Counted from the first letter of the stretch, positions 23,518 through 33,000 are shown. The stretch is DNA of 64,000 bases from Actinomycetota bacterium (GCA_023379935.1 JAMCPD010000010.1:1-64000), one strand, 5' to 3'. Program-made: numbers and translations. The notes: a model not told the origin generated them from the letters alone.

Positions 23518-26088
23518 ATGCCCTCCTACACTAAAAATAACCGCATGAAAACTTTACCTAATAAGCAAATGTATAAACATTATCCGAACTATACCCAACT
23601 TGAAACAAGCCAGCCCTGTGTAGCTGAAACTTTCAACATAAGCTCACTGAAAAGAGTTTCGTCTCTTTTCGCACTGTTTGTGTTAATTATAGGAATCCCC
23701 ATCACTCTATATGCACTTGGTGGCTTTAAACTTCCCACGACATTACCACCTATTGCATCAATACTGCATACACTACTACAGCCTGCACAAACAGGTTTTT
23801 GGATAACATCGTTAACCTTACTTGCTTGGATTTCGTGGTTATACCTTTTTATATGCATCTCTTCAGAAACATTCTATATAGTTAAAAACCACCAACCAAG
23901 CAGCAGAGGGAGGGGAATTGGACGTTATTTTGCCGCACAGCTTTTGATCCCATGCTTATCATTACTGATTGCCTTGCATCCTGGTTCTGTAGACAAAACC
24001 AGCGTTACCGCTATTAATACACACAGTAGCGCCATTGCCCAGGAGTATGCATCTGCTATACATACTCCTAGCGCAAATCCCATAACCTCTACGCCTGAGT
24101 TATCTAAGTCAATAATCGGAAAGACAGTTATGGGTATAACCGCTGTGGGAATCGTAAACATCATAGAACGTCGGAGAAGAGCACAACGCCGTCATAGAGA
24201 AATCGGCAACATAATTAACCTACCACAAGGACATAGTGCCATAGTGGAGTCTTCCCTCCGGAGAACCGCCGACTTCAACAAAGCACATTTAGTTGAATTA
24301 GGTATGAAATCATTGGCAATGAGCATTCGTTCACAACATTTGCCTCCGCCATTAATTGAAGGAGTTAGAATCTGGGATCATGAGCTAAAAGTATTGTTAT
24401 CCGACTCACAACAGATTGCTTCTGATCATATCCCGCCCATGCCTTGGACCAAAGGTGAAAACAATCAGTGGTCACTTGACAACGATGCCATAAGATACTC
24501 CCCTCCCCCTACTGCGATATCTCCTATGCCTTGTTTGACAACGTTGGGGCAAGATAATCACGGCATCGTAATGATTGATTTAGAACAGATAGGCTCTCTA
24601 GCATTAACAGGCAACATGGAAGTTGCTAACTCAGTAATGTTATCCATCTGCTGCGAATTGGCAACATCTGCTTGGGGTGAATCTTTAGAAATACTGCTTA
24701 TAGGCCTTGACAGTACTTTTTGTGCCTTTGAACGGGTACGCTTTGTGCAAAATATTGACAAAGAAATATCTTGGCTAAAATCCATATCTGAACAGTCAGT
24801 TACATGGAGAAGTGAAATAAGTAGCATATCTAACAGTTCAAGTTCCATGTTGCAACCTCCTACCATTGAAAAACATCTGCTGAGTATGAGTCAATGTCGT
24901 TTATTAAGTGATAACAGTGGATGGGAACCTATTGTTGTAGTATGTTCAGATACTGTTCCGCAATACGTAACAGAAGAAATCGCTAAACTGGCTATAGGGG
25001 GATCAGGTATTTGTATGGTAAACCTGGGCGCACTACCCACTGCCAATACAACCTTGGAAATCCAACAAAACTACATACAAATTCCACCTTTTAATGCTAC
25101 GGTTATTCCACAAAAGATCAGCTCTTTTGACTATAAGTACTTAGGTGAACTGTTGGAAGCAACCAGCTGTGATAAGCCATCTGTGCCGACACATCTCATA
25201 CCGGCCTCACACCCGCTCTATGAAACCACCGCGTCGATACCGCCAATATCAGCCAACCCAACAGTACCCGCTTCGATTACAGCGGTTACCTCAGACTTAG
25301 GCGTATTGCCAACAGTATCAACAATGTCACCAGTTATCCCAACAAAAGCACCTACTTCAACTATAGAAATAACCGTATTGGGGAATGTTGAAATAAAGGG
25401 AGATCTTCAAATTCATAAGCCTCCCCGTGGCAAATCTAAAGAATTGATTATATATCTGGCTATGCGAAACAGACCCACAAAACGTGATATATGGGTTGAT
25501 GCGCTTTGGCCTAACAGCCTACCTGCACAACGCAGCATCGATAACACTGCCAGCGAAGCCAGAACCTGGTTAGGAAGTGCCACTATGGAAAAGGAGACTC
25601 AAGCCCAACGTTTATTAAAGGGTAAAGGTGGCTTATATTTAGATGCCTCAGTCACCTGCGATTGGCATAAATTCCAGCAGCTGGCTGAATATAGCGACCC
25701 CGCTAAATGGGAAGAAGCATTGACATTAATCACAGGAAGGCCATTTGAAGGAATGGAGCGCGCTGATTGGGTTGTAAGGCAAGGTTTCCTGGCTAACATT
25801 GAGGCAAAAGTGGTTGATTTGGCAGACCGGCTAAGCGAACACTTCCTAAATAGCAAAAATGCCAGTAAAGCAATGTGGGCAGCACGTCAAGGTTTGTCGA
25901 TATGCCCTTGGGACGAAAGGTTGTATAGAATGCTGATGAGAGCCGAGTACTGCGCCGGAAACAAAGCAGGAGTCAGGGCAGTCATGAGGGAACTCATTCA
26001 GATGCTAGATGCAGAAGTTGAACCCTATGATACAATTCACCCCGAAACAAAAGAACTGTATGAACAGCTGATGAGTCGCGAAGAGTAA
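23518..26088 (+). CDS. Membrane-anchored BTAD regulator of Tad locus
   Basis: About 856 residues. Three membrane helices lie near the N terminus (about residues 48-70, 93-116, 137-155), followed by a fourth hydrophobic stretch (SIIGKTVMGITAVGIVNII) and a basic RRRRAQRRHRE. A central 400-residue region has alternating strands and helices with no family I recognise. From about residue 615 to the end is a BTAD module (ITVLGNVEIKG ... ELIIYLAMRNR ... ALWPNSL ... GRPFEGMERADW ... AARQGLSICPWDERLYRMLMRAEYCAG) paralogous to the soluble regulator at 13023-13904. In Acidimicrobiia such proteins occur at Tad loci. A membrane sensor linked to pilus state is a reasonable inference. No ribosome site; TTG 23509 is an alternative start. 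Confidence 0.72.
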   Translation: MPSYTKNNRMKTLPNKQMYKHYPNYTQLETSQPCVAETFNISSLKRVSSLFALFVLIIGIPITLYALGGFKLPTTLPPIASILHTLLQPAQTGFWITSLTLLAWISWLYLFICISSETFYIVKNHQPSSRGRGIGRYFAAQLLIPCLSLLIALHPGSVDKTSVTAINTHSSAIAQEYASAIHTPSANPITSTPELSKSIIGKTVMGITAVGIVNIIERRRRAQRRHREIGNIINLPQGHSAIVESSLRRTADFNKAHLVELGMKSLAMSIRSQHLPPPLIEGVRIWDHELKVLLSDSQQIASDHIPPMPWTKGENNQWSLDNDAIRYSPPPTAISPMPCLTTLGQDNHGIVMIDLEQIGSLALTGNMEVANSVMLSICCELATSAWGESLEILLIGLDSTFCAFERVRFVQNIDKEISWLKSISEQSVTWRSEISSISNSSSSMLQPPTIEKHLLSMSQCRLLSDNSGWEPIVVVCSDTVPQYVTEEIAKLAIGGSGICMVNLGALPTANTTLEIQQNYIQIPPFNATVIPQKISSFDYKYLGELLEATSCDKPSVPTHLIPASHPLYETTASIPPISANPTVPASITAVTSDLGVLPTVSTMSPVIPTKAPTSTIEITVLGNVEIKGDLQIHKPPRGKSKELIIYLAMRNRPTKRDIWVDALWPNSLPAQRSIDNTASEARTWLGSATMEKETQAQRLLKGKGGLYLDASVTCDWHKFQQLAEYSDPAKWEEALTLITGRPFEGMERADWVVRQGFLANIEAKVVDLADRLSEHFLNSKNASKAMWAARQGLSICPWDERLYRMLMRAEYCAGNKAGVRAVMRELIQMLDAEVEPYDTIHPETKELYEQLMSREE

Positions 26089-26163
26089 TCACTACATACA
26101 CATACAAATAATTGGCAAGTTTACAAACAACACTTTTCAATATTGGCACAACTAATCTCTCCT

Positions 26164-26844
26164 CTATTTGAGGCTCATGACTGCGTCCCAAGGTATGGCC
26201 CCTTGGCGAATGCATAATGGCTCATCACTTCTACAATCCACAACGTTAGATGGTTTGCCGTTACATACTCCACCATCAATAATTAAACTTAAGCTACCTC
26301 TATTATCCATCATCTTACCCAATTCCGCATCAGATTTATCCCACTTGGTTACCCCCAACAAGAAACTCTTCACATCCACGAAAGGTTTGCCTCCATGCAA
26401 ATTAGCACTGGTGGTGACAAGTGGTCCAACCAGCCGACATAACTTCCTTATAAAATCGTGGTTTGGGCAACGCAAACCAATACTGTTGAAATCACCACCC
26501 AAATTCATCTTAACATTACTTTTACGTTGAAGCACCAGGGTAAGGGGGCCGGGCCAAAAATGTTTTGCTAAACGCTCACCCCACGGTGAAAACTCAGCTA
26601 GATCAAAAGCCTGCTCTGTATCCGCAACTAAAACAGGCATAGCAACATCGGCAGGTCTAGCCTTAAGCCTAAATAAATCATTGATTGCATTGGGTTTGTA
26701 TAGGCTAGCAGCAAGCCCATAAACAGTATCGGTTGGAATGCCTACTATATTACCGCTTACAAGCTCCTGGCTACTAGCCATTAAAACTTTCTCTATATCA
26801 CATGAGGCAATACCAAGTTGCAAAACCGAAGGAAGCACAATCAA
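26164..26844 (-). CDS. tsaC: Threonylcarbamoyl-AMP synthase (Sua5/YrdC family)
   Basis: Makes threonylcarbamoyl-AMP from threonine, bicarbonate and ATP for the t6A37 modification of ANN-decoding tRNAs. 226 residues, YrdC-domain length. Signature features: GIPTDTVYGLAAS, FRLKARPADVAMPVLV (KxR), FWPGPLTLVL, and TTSANLHGGKP (SxN). No Sua5 C-terminal domain. It lies at the end of the rho-rpmE-prfA-prmC-tsaC order known from actinobacteria but is separated from prmC by 534 bases that hold an opposite-strand gene. Confidence 0.93.
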   Translation of the reverse strand: MIVLPSVLQLGIASCDIEKVLMASSQELVSGNIVGIPTDTVYGLAASLYKPNAINDLFRLKARPADVAMPVLVADTEQAFDLAEFSPWGERLAKHFWPGPLTLVLQRKSNVKMNLGGDFNSIGLRCPNHDFIRKLCRLVGPLVTTSANLHGGKPFVDVKSFLLGVTKWDKSDAELGKMMDNRGSLSLIIDGGVCNGKPSNVVDCRSDEPLCIRQGAIPWDAVMSLK

Positions 26845-26989
26845 CTATATTAGCTGATCGTACTTCAACTGTTTACTGGTGTTTCCTTCCTTTTTGTATG
26901 TTCATATTCCATGATTATGTTAAAAATATTGTATATTTATTTGCATTTTCATTATATTACATGTATAATGATATTGTTGGAATTAAGAA

Positions 26990-27018
26990 TAGACACAATT
27001 TAAAAAGTGTGTTACAAT
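26990..27018 (+). promoter_or_regulatory. Promoter of the coiled-coil membrane protein gene
   Basis: TAGACA (26990-26995) and TACAAT (27013-27018) are 17 bases apart, followed by AAAGGA and the ATG at 27035. The surrounding 190 bases are very AT-rich and contain no other supported feature. Confidence 0.5.
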
Positions 27019-27034
27019 AATAAAAGGAAACAAT

Positions 27035-27370
27035 ATGCAAGTATTTGATTGGAGTGCACTCGGAGTTTTGGCTGCTATGTCGCTTGGCTTTATGGCAATA
27101 ATTTACCACGCAGTTGGTAAATTGGCACTCCGAATAGACGAGACCAATAAACGGATAGACGACCTTGCCAAGGGGCTAAACCAGCGGATAGACGGGACCA
27201 ATAAACGGATAGACGAGACCAATAAACGGATAGACGAGACCAATCAGCGGATAGATACTCTTGCTATCCGTATAGACAATCTTAGTACAGACTTTCGCGT
27301 AGGAGTTGCAGATATGAACAGAACATTTAACGAACATCTACGTCACGAGCATAACTTGACAGCTTCATAA
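27035..27370 (+). CDS. Small membrane-anchored coiled-coil protein
   Basis: 111 residues: an N-terminal membrane helix (SALGVLAAMSLGFMAIIYHAVG) followed by a continuous heptad-type coiled coil in which the 7-residue unit RIDETNK is repeated (residues about 33-88), and a short tail. Translation signal AAAGGA is 6 bases before the ATG. The repeats at DNA level (GGATAGACGAGACCAATAAA recurring about every 21 bases) suggest expansion by slippage. It resembles the many small DUF1640/apolipoprotein-like coiled-coil proteins of bacteria, whose function is unknown. It interrupts the conserved prmC-tsaC order on the opposite strand, suggesting a later insertion. Confidence 0.7.
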   Translation: MQVFDWSALGVLAAMSLGFMAIIYHAVGKLALRIDETNKRIDDLAKGLNQRIDGTNKRIDETNKRIDETNQRIDTLAIRIDNLSTDFRVGVADMNRTFNEHLRHEHNLTAS

Positions 27371-27378
27371 GTTCAAAT

Positions 27379-28257
27379 TTATTCTCGCTTGGCTACCAAC
27401 ACTCTGGGGCGTCCAGACAAATCTGGGTGTACGCCAACATCGACAAAGCCTAACTCCAGTGCAAAATTGCGAACTTGGTCCGCTTGGTGAGGGGCTATTT
27501 CCATTACAACTACCGAAGGTCGGCTGGTCCAATAACGTGACTCATTCAATACCTTATAAATTGCTTCAGTGCCGACGGATCCGCTTACCAACGCCTTGCG
27601 CGGTTCCCAGTCTTTTATCTGTGCCTCAAGTTGCAAGAACTCACTTTCTGAAACATAGGGAGGATTACAAACTATCATAGACAGCCTACCTCGCCAATGT
27701 TGAGGTAGCCCTTCATACCATGAGCCATGAACAAGATGTACGGTGTTTGGTATCTGAGAACAGTCAAGCTTTGGTTGGATCTCTTCTAAGTTGGCCTTTG
27801 CCACCTCCAGTGCTTGCCAACAAACATCGCTCGCCATAATGTCCAACTTTGCGGCGTTGAACTCAAGCGCCAAAGAAAGAGCTATTGCTCCGCTGCCTGT
27901 GCCAAGATCAGCAATCTGTATAGTATCTACAGGCGCCATAGGGTCCACGGACACCTGGCCTCTCAAATGAGACAGCTTGTCCAGTTCTTCCAATGCCACA
28001 TCTACCACAACTTCAGTTTCTGGCCTTGGTATCAGCACACGACGATCAACTATCAAATCTAAAAAGCGAAACTGCCACCTACCAAGCACATATTGAAGTG
28101 GCTCACCGTTAATACGCCTTATCAACATATCGCGTATCGTGTCGTAAGTGCTTTCTGGGATAATATCAATATTATCTAAAGCCCGGAACCACTCGGTGCT
28201 GTCCAGACCTGACGCCTTCTCAAATATCCAACGAATCTCCGTAGAACTCAACTTCAT
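27379..28257 (-). CDS. prmC: Release factor glutamine methyltransferase PrmC
   Basis: Methylates the Gln of the GGQ motif in release factors. 292 residues: an N-terminal helical domain, then a Rossmann methyltransferase with IADLGTGSGAIALSLA (SAM binding) and the N-P-P-Y catalytic motif (VCNPPYVSESE). Also the family motif RPETEVVVD. It overlaps prfA by 4 bases (ATGA), coupling the enzyme to its substrate RF1. Confidence 0.95.
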   Translation of the reverse strand: MKLSSTEIRWIFEKASGLDSTEWFRALDNIDIIPESTYDTIRDMLIRRINGEPLQYVLGRWQFRFLDLIVDRRVLIPRPETEVVVDVALEELDKLSHLRGQVSVDPMAPVDTIQIADLGTGSGAIALSLALEFNAAKLDIMASDVCWQALEVAKANLEEIQPKLDCSQIPNTVHLVHGSWYEGLPQHWRGRLSMIVCNPPYVSESEFLQLEAQIKDWEPRKALVSGSVGTEAIYKVLNESRYWTSRPSVVVMEIAPHQADQVRNFALELGFVDVGVHPDLSGRPRVLVAKRE

Positions 28258-29354
28258 GGTTTGCTCGTCGATAACTGCCGTGCTTTTTCATCAGCCGCCA
28301 ATGCCCCAACTATCTCATCAAGATCACCCATAAGTATCTTGTCAAGCTTATGCAAACTAAGTCCGATGCGATGATCGGTAACTCGATTCTGAGGAAAGTT
28401 ATAAGTACGCACTTTTTCGGAGCGTCCACCACCTCCCAACTGGCTTCGCCTCTGCTGTGATTGATCAGCAATCAGCTTGTCCTGCTCCTGCTTCAACAAA
28501 CGCGCTCTCAACACAGTCATAGCCTTTATGCGATTTTGAAGCTGGCTTTTTTCATCCTGAATTGAGATCACAATACCTGTTGGTATATGAGTTAACCGTA
28601 CTGCTGAATCAGTAGTATTTACACTCTGCCCTCCCGGTCCTGTAGAACGGAATACATCAACTTTGATGTCCGCAGGGTCTATCTGAACCTCAATTTCATC
28701 AGCCTCGGCAAGGACAGCAACGGTTGCCGAAGAGGTATGCACACGACCCTGTGATTCTGTAATCGGAACTCTTTGTACCCGATGCGGACCCGCCTCGTAT
28801 TTGAGCTTACTCCAACAGTCCTTGCCCTTCACAATAAAGGTTACCTCATTGTATCCTCCCAGATCTGATGGTGAAGAGCCGAGTAGCTCTATCTTCCAAC
28901 CCATTCGTTCCGCATAACGACAATACATATCAAAAAGGTCTTTTGCAAAAAGATTGGCTTCTTCGCCACCTTCAGCCCCCCTGATTTCCATAACCACATT
29001 TTTCCCATCATTCGGATCAACAGGCAACATAAGCAGTTTCAGTTCATTTTCTTTTTCTTCTAAATCAATTTGAATCTGTTCCAACTCACGTCTAGCGAAC
29101 TCGCGTTCAGCAATATTTGTTGATTCTGACAACATCTCCTTGGCCACCTCAAGATCAGCCATGGATTGTCGTATAGATTCATAAGTAACAATTATCGGTT
29201 CAAGTTGTTTTTGGCGTTTGGATACCTCTCTTAGTTTATTGGGATCTGCCAGAACCGTAGGATCCAGCAGTTGCTCCAGCAAGATTGTATACTCTGCTTG
29301 CAGCTCACTTAACCGCTGTTGTTGATAGTCTGGTTGCTCCACCGGACCTGACAA
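28254..29354 (-). CDS. prfA: Peptide chain release factor 1
   Basis: Terminates translation at UAA and UAG. 366 residues, normal for RF1. The peptidyl-hydrolysis motif is in RSTGPGGQSVNTTDSAVRLTHIPTG. The codon-recognition region reads VQRVPITESQGRVHTSSATVAVL: the tripeptide that is PAT or PVT in most RF1 is PIT here, keeping the important Pro and Thr. Clearly RF1 and not RF2, since SPF is absent. Upstream of prmC with coupling overlap. Confidence 0.95.
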   Translation of the reverse strand: MSGPVEQPDYQQQRLSELQAEYTILLEQLLDPTVLADPNKLREVSKRQKQLEPIIVTYESIRQSMADLEVAKEMLSESTNIAEREFARRELEQIQIDLEEKENELKLLMLPVDPNDGKNVVMEIRGAEGGEEANLFAKDLFDMYCRYAERMGWKIELLGSSPSDLGGYNEVTFIVKGKDCWSKLKYEAGPHRVQRVPITESQGRVHTSSATVAVLAEADEIEVQIDPADIKVDVFRSTGPGGQSVNTTDSAVRLTHIPTGIVISIQDEKSQLQNRIKAMTVLRARLLKQEQDKLIADQSQQRRSQLGGGGRSEKVRTYNFPQNRVTDHRIGLSLHKLDKILMGDLDEIVGALAADEKARQLSTSKP

Positions 29355-29398
29355 CCTCGTTTAAAACCTATGCAATAAGTTTTGTCTGATTGCCACTG

Positions 29399-29614
29399 TT
29401 ACTGGATTTTTCTAGATCTTCGCCCATAACGGCGTTCAAAGCGTTCTACCCGCCCACCTGAGTCTACCAACTTCTGTTTACCCGTGTAAAAAGGGTGACA
29501 CACATTACACAGCTCAACATGTAACTCAGCTTTAGTCGAGCGTGTCACAAAACTATTACCGCACGAACAATACACAGTAGCTACTACATAATCGGGATGA
29601 ATATCGGCTTTCAT
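29399..29614 (-). CDS. rpmE: Ribosomal protein L31 (zinc type)
   Basis: 71 residues starting [14 protein letters not shown]. It keeps the four zinc cysteines (Y-C-S-C-G and [15 protein letters not shown]), so it is the C+ form that can be exchanged for a C- paralog under zinc shortage. The C terminus is basic ([11 protein letters not shown]). Lies between rho and prfA as in many actinobacteria. Confidence 0.95.
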   Translation of the reverse strand: MKADIHPDYVVATVYCSCGNSFVTRSTKAELHVELCNVCHPFYTGKQKLVDSGGRVERFERRYGRRSRKIQ

Positions 29615-29631
29615 AATCTAACCAGCATAAT

Positions 29632-31296
29632 CTAACTAGGTCCTTTGGCTATCTCAGCAAGAAACTCATCATTGCTCTTGGTCACTTTAATCTTATCCAT
29701 CAAAAGTTCAAGTCCCGGAGAAGTCCCGTCGTCATTCACAAGACCACTTAAAACCCTACGTAACTTCCATACTTGCTGGAGTTGGTTACGTTCAAACAAC
29801 AGTTCCTCATGGCGGGTAGAACTGGCATTTACATCTATCGCGGGGTATATACGACGCTCAGCCAATTTGCGGTCTAAACGTAATTCCATGTTACCGGTTC
29901 CTTTGAACTCTTCAAAAATAACCTCATCCATCTTTGATCCCGTCTCAACCAGTGCTGTAGCCAGAATGGTAAGCGAACCGCCTTCTTCAATATTACGAGC
30001 TGATCCAAAGAACTTCTTTGGAGGATACAAAGCTGCGGAATCAACTCCACCTGTCATTACCCTTCCCGTAGCAGGTTGAGCCAGATTGTAAGCACGTGCA
30101 AGCCTGGTGATTCCATCCAGAATAATCACAACATCCCTACCAACTTCAACCAACCGCTTTGCCTTCTCAATTGCCAACTCCGCCACAGCCGTATGTTCAT
30201 CAATAGGACGGTCAAAAGTAGAAGCAACAACCTCACCCTTTACCGATCTACGCATATCGGTTACCTCTTCGGGACGCTCATCGACTAATAAGACCATTAA
30301 ATATACTTCGGGATGATTGGTCTCAATGGAGTTAGCTATCTGCTTCATTATCGTAGTCTTACCTGCTTTGGGGGGAGAAACGATCATACCCCTTTGGCCC
30401 TTACCCAATGGCGATAAAAGATCTATGATGCGTGATGTCGTATTATTGGAATCACCAATAACCTCCAAGCGTAAACGGGAATCGGGGAACAAAGGAGTAA
30501 GTTTATCAAAATTGGGACGGTTTTTGGTTAACTCGGGATCCAAGCCGTTTATTGTGTCTATGCGTACTAAAGCCGGATATTTCTCGTTATTGATAGGAGG
30601 CCTGCTGCCACCTTCTATATAATCACCTTTACGAAGTTCAAAACGACGTATTTGACTTACTGATACATATACATCCTGAGGACTTGGTAGATAACCCGAA
30701 GCACGCAAAAATCCATATCCTTCATCACGCAGATCCAAAATTCCTTGAATTGCTGCAAGTTCACCCGTATAAGCTTCCTCCGTAGCACGTGCCTCCCCAG
30801 TCTTTCCTCTGTCACGCCCCTTACGCCTTCTATTTCTATGACTTGAATTTAAAGTAGAGTTTGGTACTGCATTGGATGTAGGCTGCTGAGAAGTCGCATA
30901 TGCATCGTTTGCAACCGTATTACTTGCATCCTCTACACTATCTGCACCCTCTACATCTGTCGTATCGCTTGTCACAGTGCTTGCGGCTGAGGTGCCTACT
31001 TTAGCCTCACTATCGGCCTTAGTCTCACTATCGGAACCGTTTGCGCTGTTTATATTACCTGTAAAACTTACAACATCAACAGTGGTATCGGCTGTAGCTC
31101 CGTTTTCCGACGCAACAACCTCTGGCACAGCAACTTTTGTTTCTGTGCCTGTATTGGCAGCATTCAATATTAAATCGACTAAATCAGCCTTCCTGATTTT
31201 TGGACCAGGTTTTAAAGACATGGCTTGAGCGATAACATAGAGCTCATCTTTTTCTTTGTGCTCAAGAAAATCACGCTCAAGTTGTTCTGTGCCCAT
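29632..31296 (-). CDS. rho: Transcription termination factor Rho
   Basis: Hexameric RNA helicase. From the ATG 31296 the product has about 554 residues, against 419 in E. coli. Order: an N-terminal SAP-like helical domain (LYVIAQAMSLKPGPKIRKADLVDLIL), an inserted low-complexity region of about 110 residues rich in Ala, Thr, Ser, Asp and Asn with an RNRRRKGRDRGK patch, the cold-shock RNA-binding domain (GILDLRDEGYGFLR), and the ATPase core with Walker A SPPKAGKTTIMK, Walker B VVIILDGITRLARAYN, Q- and R-loop motifs. Such N-terminal insertions are typical of actinobacterial Rho. A TTG at 31371 would add 25 residues without a match. Confidence 0.95.
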   Translation of the reverse strand: MGTEQLERDFLEHKEKDELYVIAQAMSLKPGPKIRKADLVDLILNAANTGTETKVAVPEVVASENGATADTTVDVVSFTGNINSANGSDSETKADSEAKVGTSAASTVTSDTTDVEGADSVEDASNTVANDAYATSQQPTSNAVPNSTLNSSHRNRRRKGRDRGKTGEARATEEAYTGELAAIQGILDLRDEGYGFLRASGYLPSPQDVYVSVSQIRRFELRKGDYIEGGSRPPINNEKYPALVRIDTINGLDPELTKNRPNFDKLTPLFPDSRLRLEVIGDSNNTTSRIIDLLSPLGKGQRGMIVSPPKAGKTTIMKQIANSIETNHPEVYLMVLLVDERPEEVTDMRRSVKGEVVASTFDRPIDEHTAVAELAIEKAKRLVEVGRDVVIILDGITRLARAYNLAQPATGRVMTGGVDSAALYPPKKFFGSARNIEEGGSLTILATALVETGSKMDEVIFEEFKGTGNMELRLDRKLAERRIYPAIDVNASSTRHEELLFERNQLQQVWKLRRVLSGLVNDDGTSPGLELLMDKIKVTKSNDEFLAEIAKGPS

Positions 31297-31413
31297 TTTA
31301 TAGGTTACCTCGCTTCTTGTTTTTGCTAGATAGGAAAATACACTCTTTACTGTTATCATAGCTACTAGCAACTACTATTAGTCAATGACCAGTAATATGC
31401 GGGATTAATTCTT

Positions 31414-31442
31414 ATTATACTCCATTAATTCATTTACAACAA
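31414..31442 (-). promoter_or_regulatory. Promoter of rho
   Basis: Minus strand TTGTTG (31437-31442) and a perfect TATAAT (31414-31419) with a 17-base spacer. Transcription would start near 31407, leaving a leader of about 110 bases before the rho ATG, long enough for autoregulation by Rho as known in E. coli. The rest of 31443-31726 is AT-rich and I see no supported gene there. Confidence 0.55.
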
Positions 31443-31726
31443 ATTAAAAACAAAAAAATTGCAGAATTTCTCATGTTGTTATCAAATAACGATCTGTTTC
31501 GAAGATCTGACTGACTATTCCGACACTCCAGCCTGTGTAGCGGTACTTCCAAAAAGACAAATCTTCTGTCATGTATAGAAAATCATTTGTTAAAAAACTG
31601 TCAAATTCCAACCTGAAGAAAATCAAACCGGCGAGGCACCCAATTTCATTGAACCCGATTAAAAAGAGACGTATTTTCTTCACACAACTGAGCACGGAAA
31701 TAAAATAACTACTAAACTACAAACTT

Positions 31727-31963
31727 ATGACACTAGATCCGGTTCTTTTAGAAATACTTGCATGCCCTCAAGACAAGGGTCCGCTTTATTATTTTGCCGA
31801 TGAAGATAGTCTCTACAATCCCAGGCTGAAATGTCGTTACAGCATAAAAGATGACATACCAATAATGTTGATCGACCAAGCTGAGGTGGTAGATGAGCCA
31901 GAACACAACCGCTTGATGGCAAAGGTAAAGTCTGAGGGGATAGAGCTGAACTTTAGTGCTTGA
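31727..31963 (+). CDS. Trm112-like small zinc-ribbon protein
   Basis: 78 residues with LLEILACPQDKGPLYY at the N terminus and CRYSIKDDIPIMLIDQAE, the pattern of the Trm112/UPF0434 family (bacterial relatives of the eukaryotic methyltransferase activator). Only one Cys of each usual pair is obvious (CP and KC), so zinc binding is uncertain. It overlaps the isomerase gene by 8 bases; this pairing is seen in actinobacteria. Confidence 0.85.
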   Translation: MTLDPVLLEILACPQDKGPLYYFADEDSLYNPRLKCRYSIKDDIPIMLIDQAEVVDEPEHNRLMAKVKSEGIELNFSA

Positions 31964-32999
31964 TACCCAAGGAATGCTCACAGCAACATGGGAGTTGCCT
32001 GAGCAGATGGAACAAGCGGCTGCCATAGTCTCCGGGGAATCAGGGTTGGATGGTTTTTGTCCAAAAAACGGCTTTGATAATGTGGTGATACTGGGTATGG
32101 GCGGAAGTGCTATGGCGGGAGAGGTGGCACAAGCAGTTGCTTACAACAAGACTGCCGTGCCGCTAAATGTCGTAAGAAACTATCTTCCTCCTTGTTTTAT
32201 CGGACCTACATCACTGGTAATAGCAGTCTCATTTTCAGGCAACACTGAAGAAACCTTGGAAGCAGTCCAAAGATCCGTACAAGCGGGAGCAAGCCTAATA
32301 TCTATAACCACAGGCGGTAAATTGGCGAAATTAGCTGACCGGCTGAAGGCGCCGCTCATACAGTTACCGACAGAGATACCTCAACCGCGAGCAGGACTTG
32401 GCGCTATGCTGGTTTCCATACTGTTATCCTTAAAACAAGTCGGGCTCTTGGACGAAGTGGAGGAGTGGATACTTGGTACGGTTGAACATCTGAAAACCAA
32501 AAGAAACCGACTTTTTAACCAGCCATCCGAACTGGCTCGTCGCATCGGAAGTAACATACCTCTTATATATGGAGCAGAACCGCTTGGGGCAGTAGCGGCA
32601 AAGCGTTGGAAGGCGCAGTTCAATGAAAACTCAAAAACTCCAGCCTTTTGCTCCTCATACCCAGAGCTGTGTCATAATGAACTTGCCGGTTGGGGACAAA
32701 ATGGTGATATTACACGACAAATTATCACCTTGATCCAGTTACATAGTGGACATGAACACCCGCAAGTGGAAACACGTTTTGGTCTGGTATCGGATATACT
32801 TCAAGAAACAGTTGCGGACATCATAGAGGTGAGAGCTGAAGGCGAGGACAAAGGTGAACTTGCTCAGTTGTTGGACTTAATATTCATTGGTGATCTGGTA
32901 TCTGTTTACTTGGCTTACAATCTTGGTGTAGACCCTGGACCTATACCTGTTCTTGACGAAATTAAGGTCAAGCTCCAAAAAACAGCCACTGCTACTTGA
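31956..32999 (+). CDS. Bifunctional phosphoglucose/phosphomannose isomerase-like SIS protein
   Basis: 347 residues with two SIS domains. NVVILGMGGSAMAGEVA, SFSGNTEETLEAV and NPIYG-like GSNIPLIYGAEPLGAVAAKRWKAQFNENSKTPAF with the following ELCHNELAGW are the hallmarks of the archaeal/actinobacterial PGI/PMI family: the Glu and His of ELCHNELAGW are the ring-opening and isomerising residues. It would supply mannose-6-phosphate for the surface glycans encoded further downstream (inference). GTG start at 31956. Confidence 0.85.
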   Translation: MLDTQGMLTATWELPEQMEQAAAIVSGESGLDGFCPKNGFDNVVILGMGGSAMAGEVAQAVAYNKTAVPLNVVRNYLPPCFIGPTSLVIAVSFSGNTEETLEAVQRSVQAGASLISITTGGKLAKLADRLKAPLIQLPTEIPQPRAGLGAMLVSILLSLKQVGLLDEVEEWILGTVEHLKTKRNRLFNQPSELARRIGSNIPLIYGAEPLGAVAAKRWKAQFNENSKTPAFCSSYPELCHNELAGWGQNGDITRQIITLIQLHSGHEHPQVETRFGLVSDILQETVADIIEVRAEGEDKGELAQLLDLIFIGDLVSVYLAYNLGVDPGPIPVLDEIKVKLQKTATAT

Positions 33000-33000
33000 T

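Noticed and set aside
26802-27020. 72-residue open frame on the plus strand between tsaC and the coiled-coil gene
   Set aside because: Begins inside tsaC on the other strand, covers the coiled-coil gene's promoter and has an AT-driven composition.
31471-31695. 74-residue open frame on the minus strand upstream of rho
   Set aside because: AT-rich, no ribosome site, no protein-like pattern, and the rho promoter lies just downstream; probably chance.
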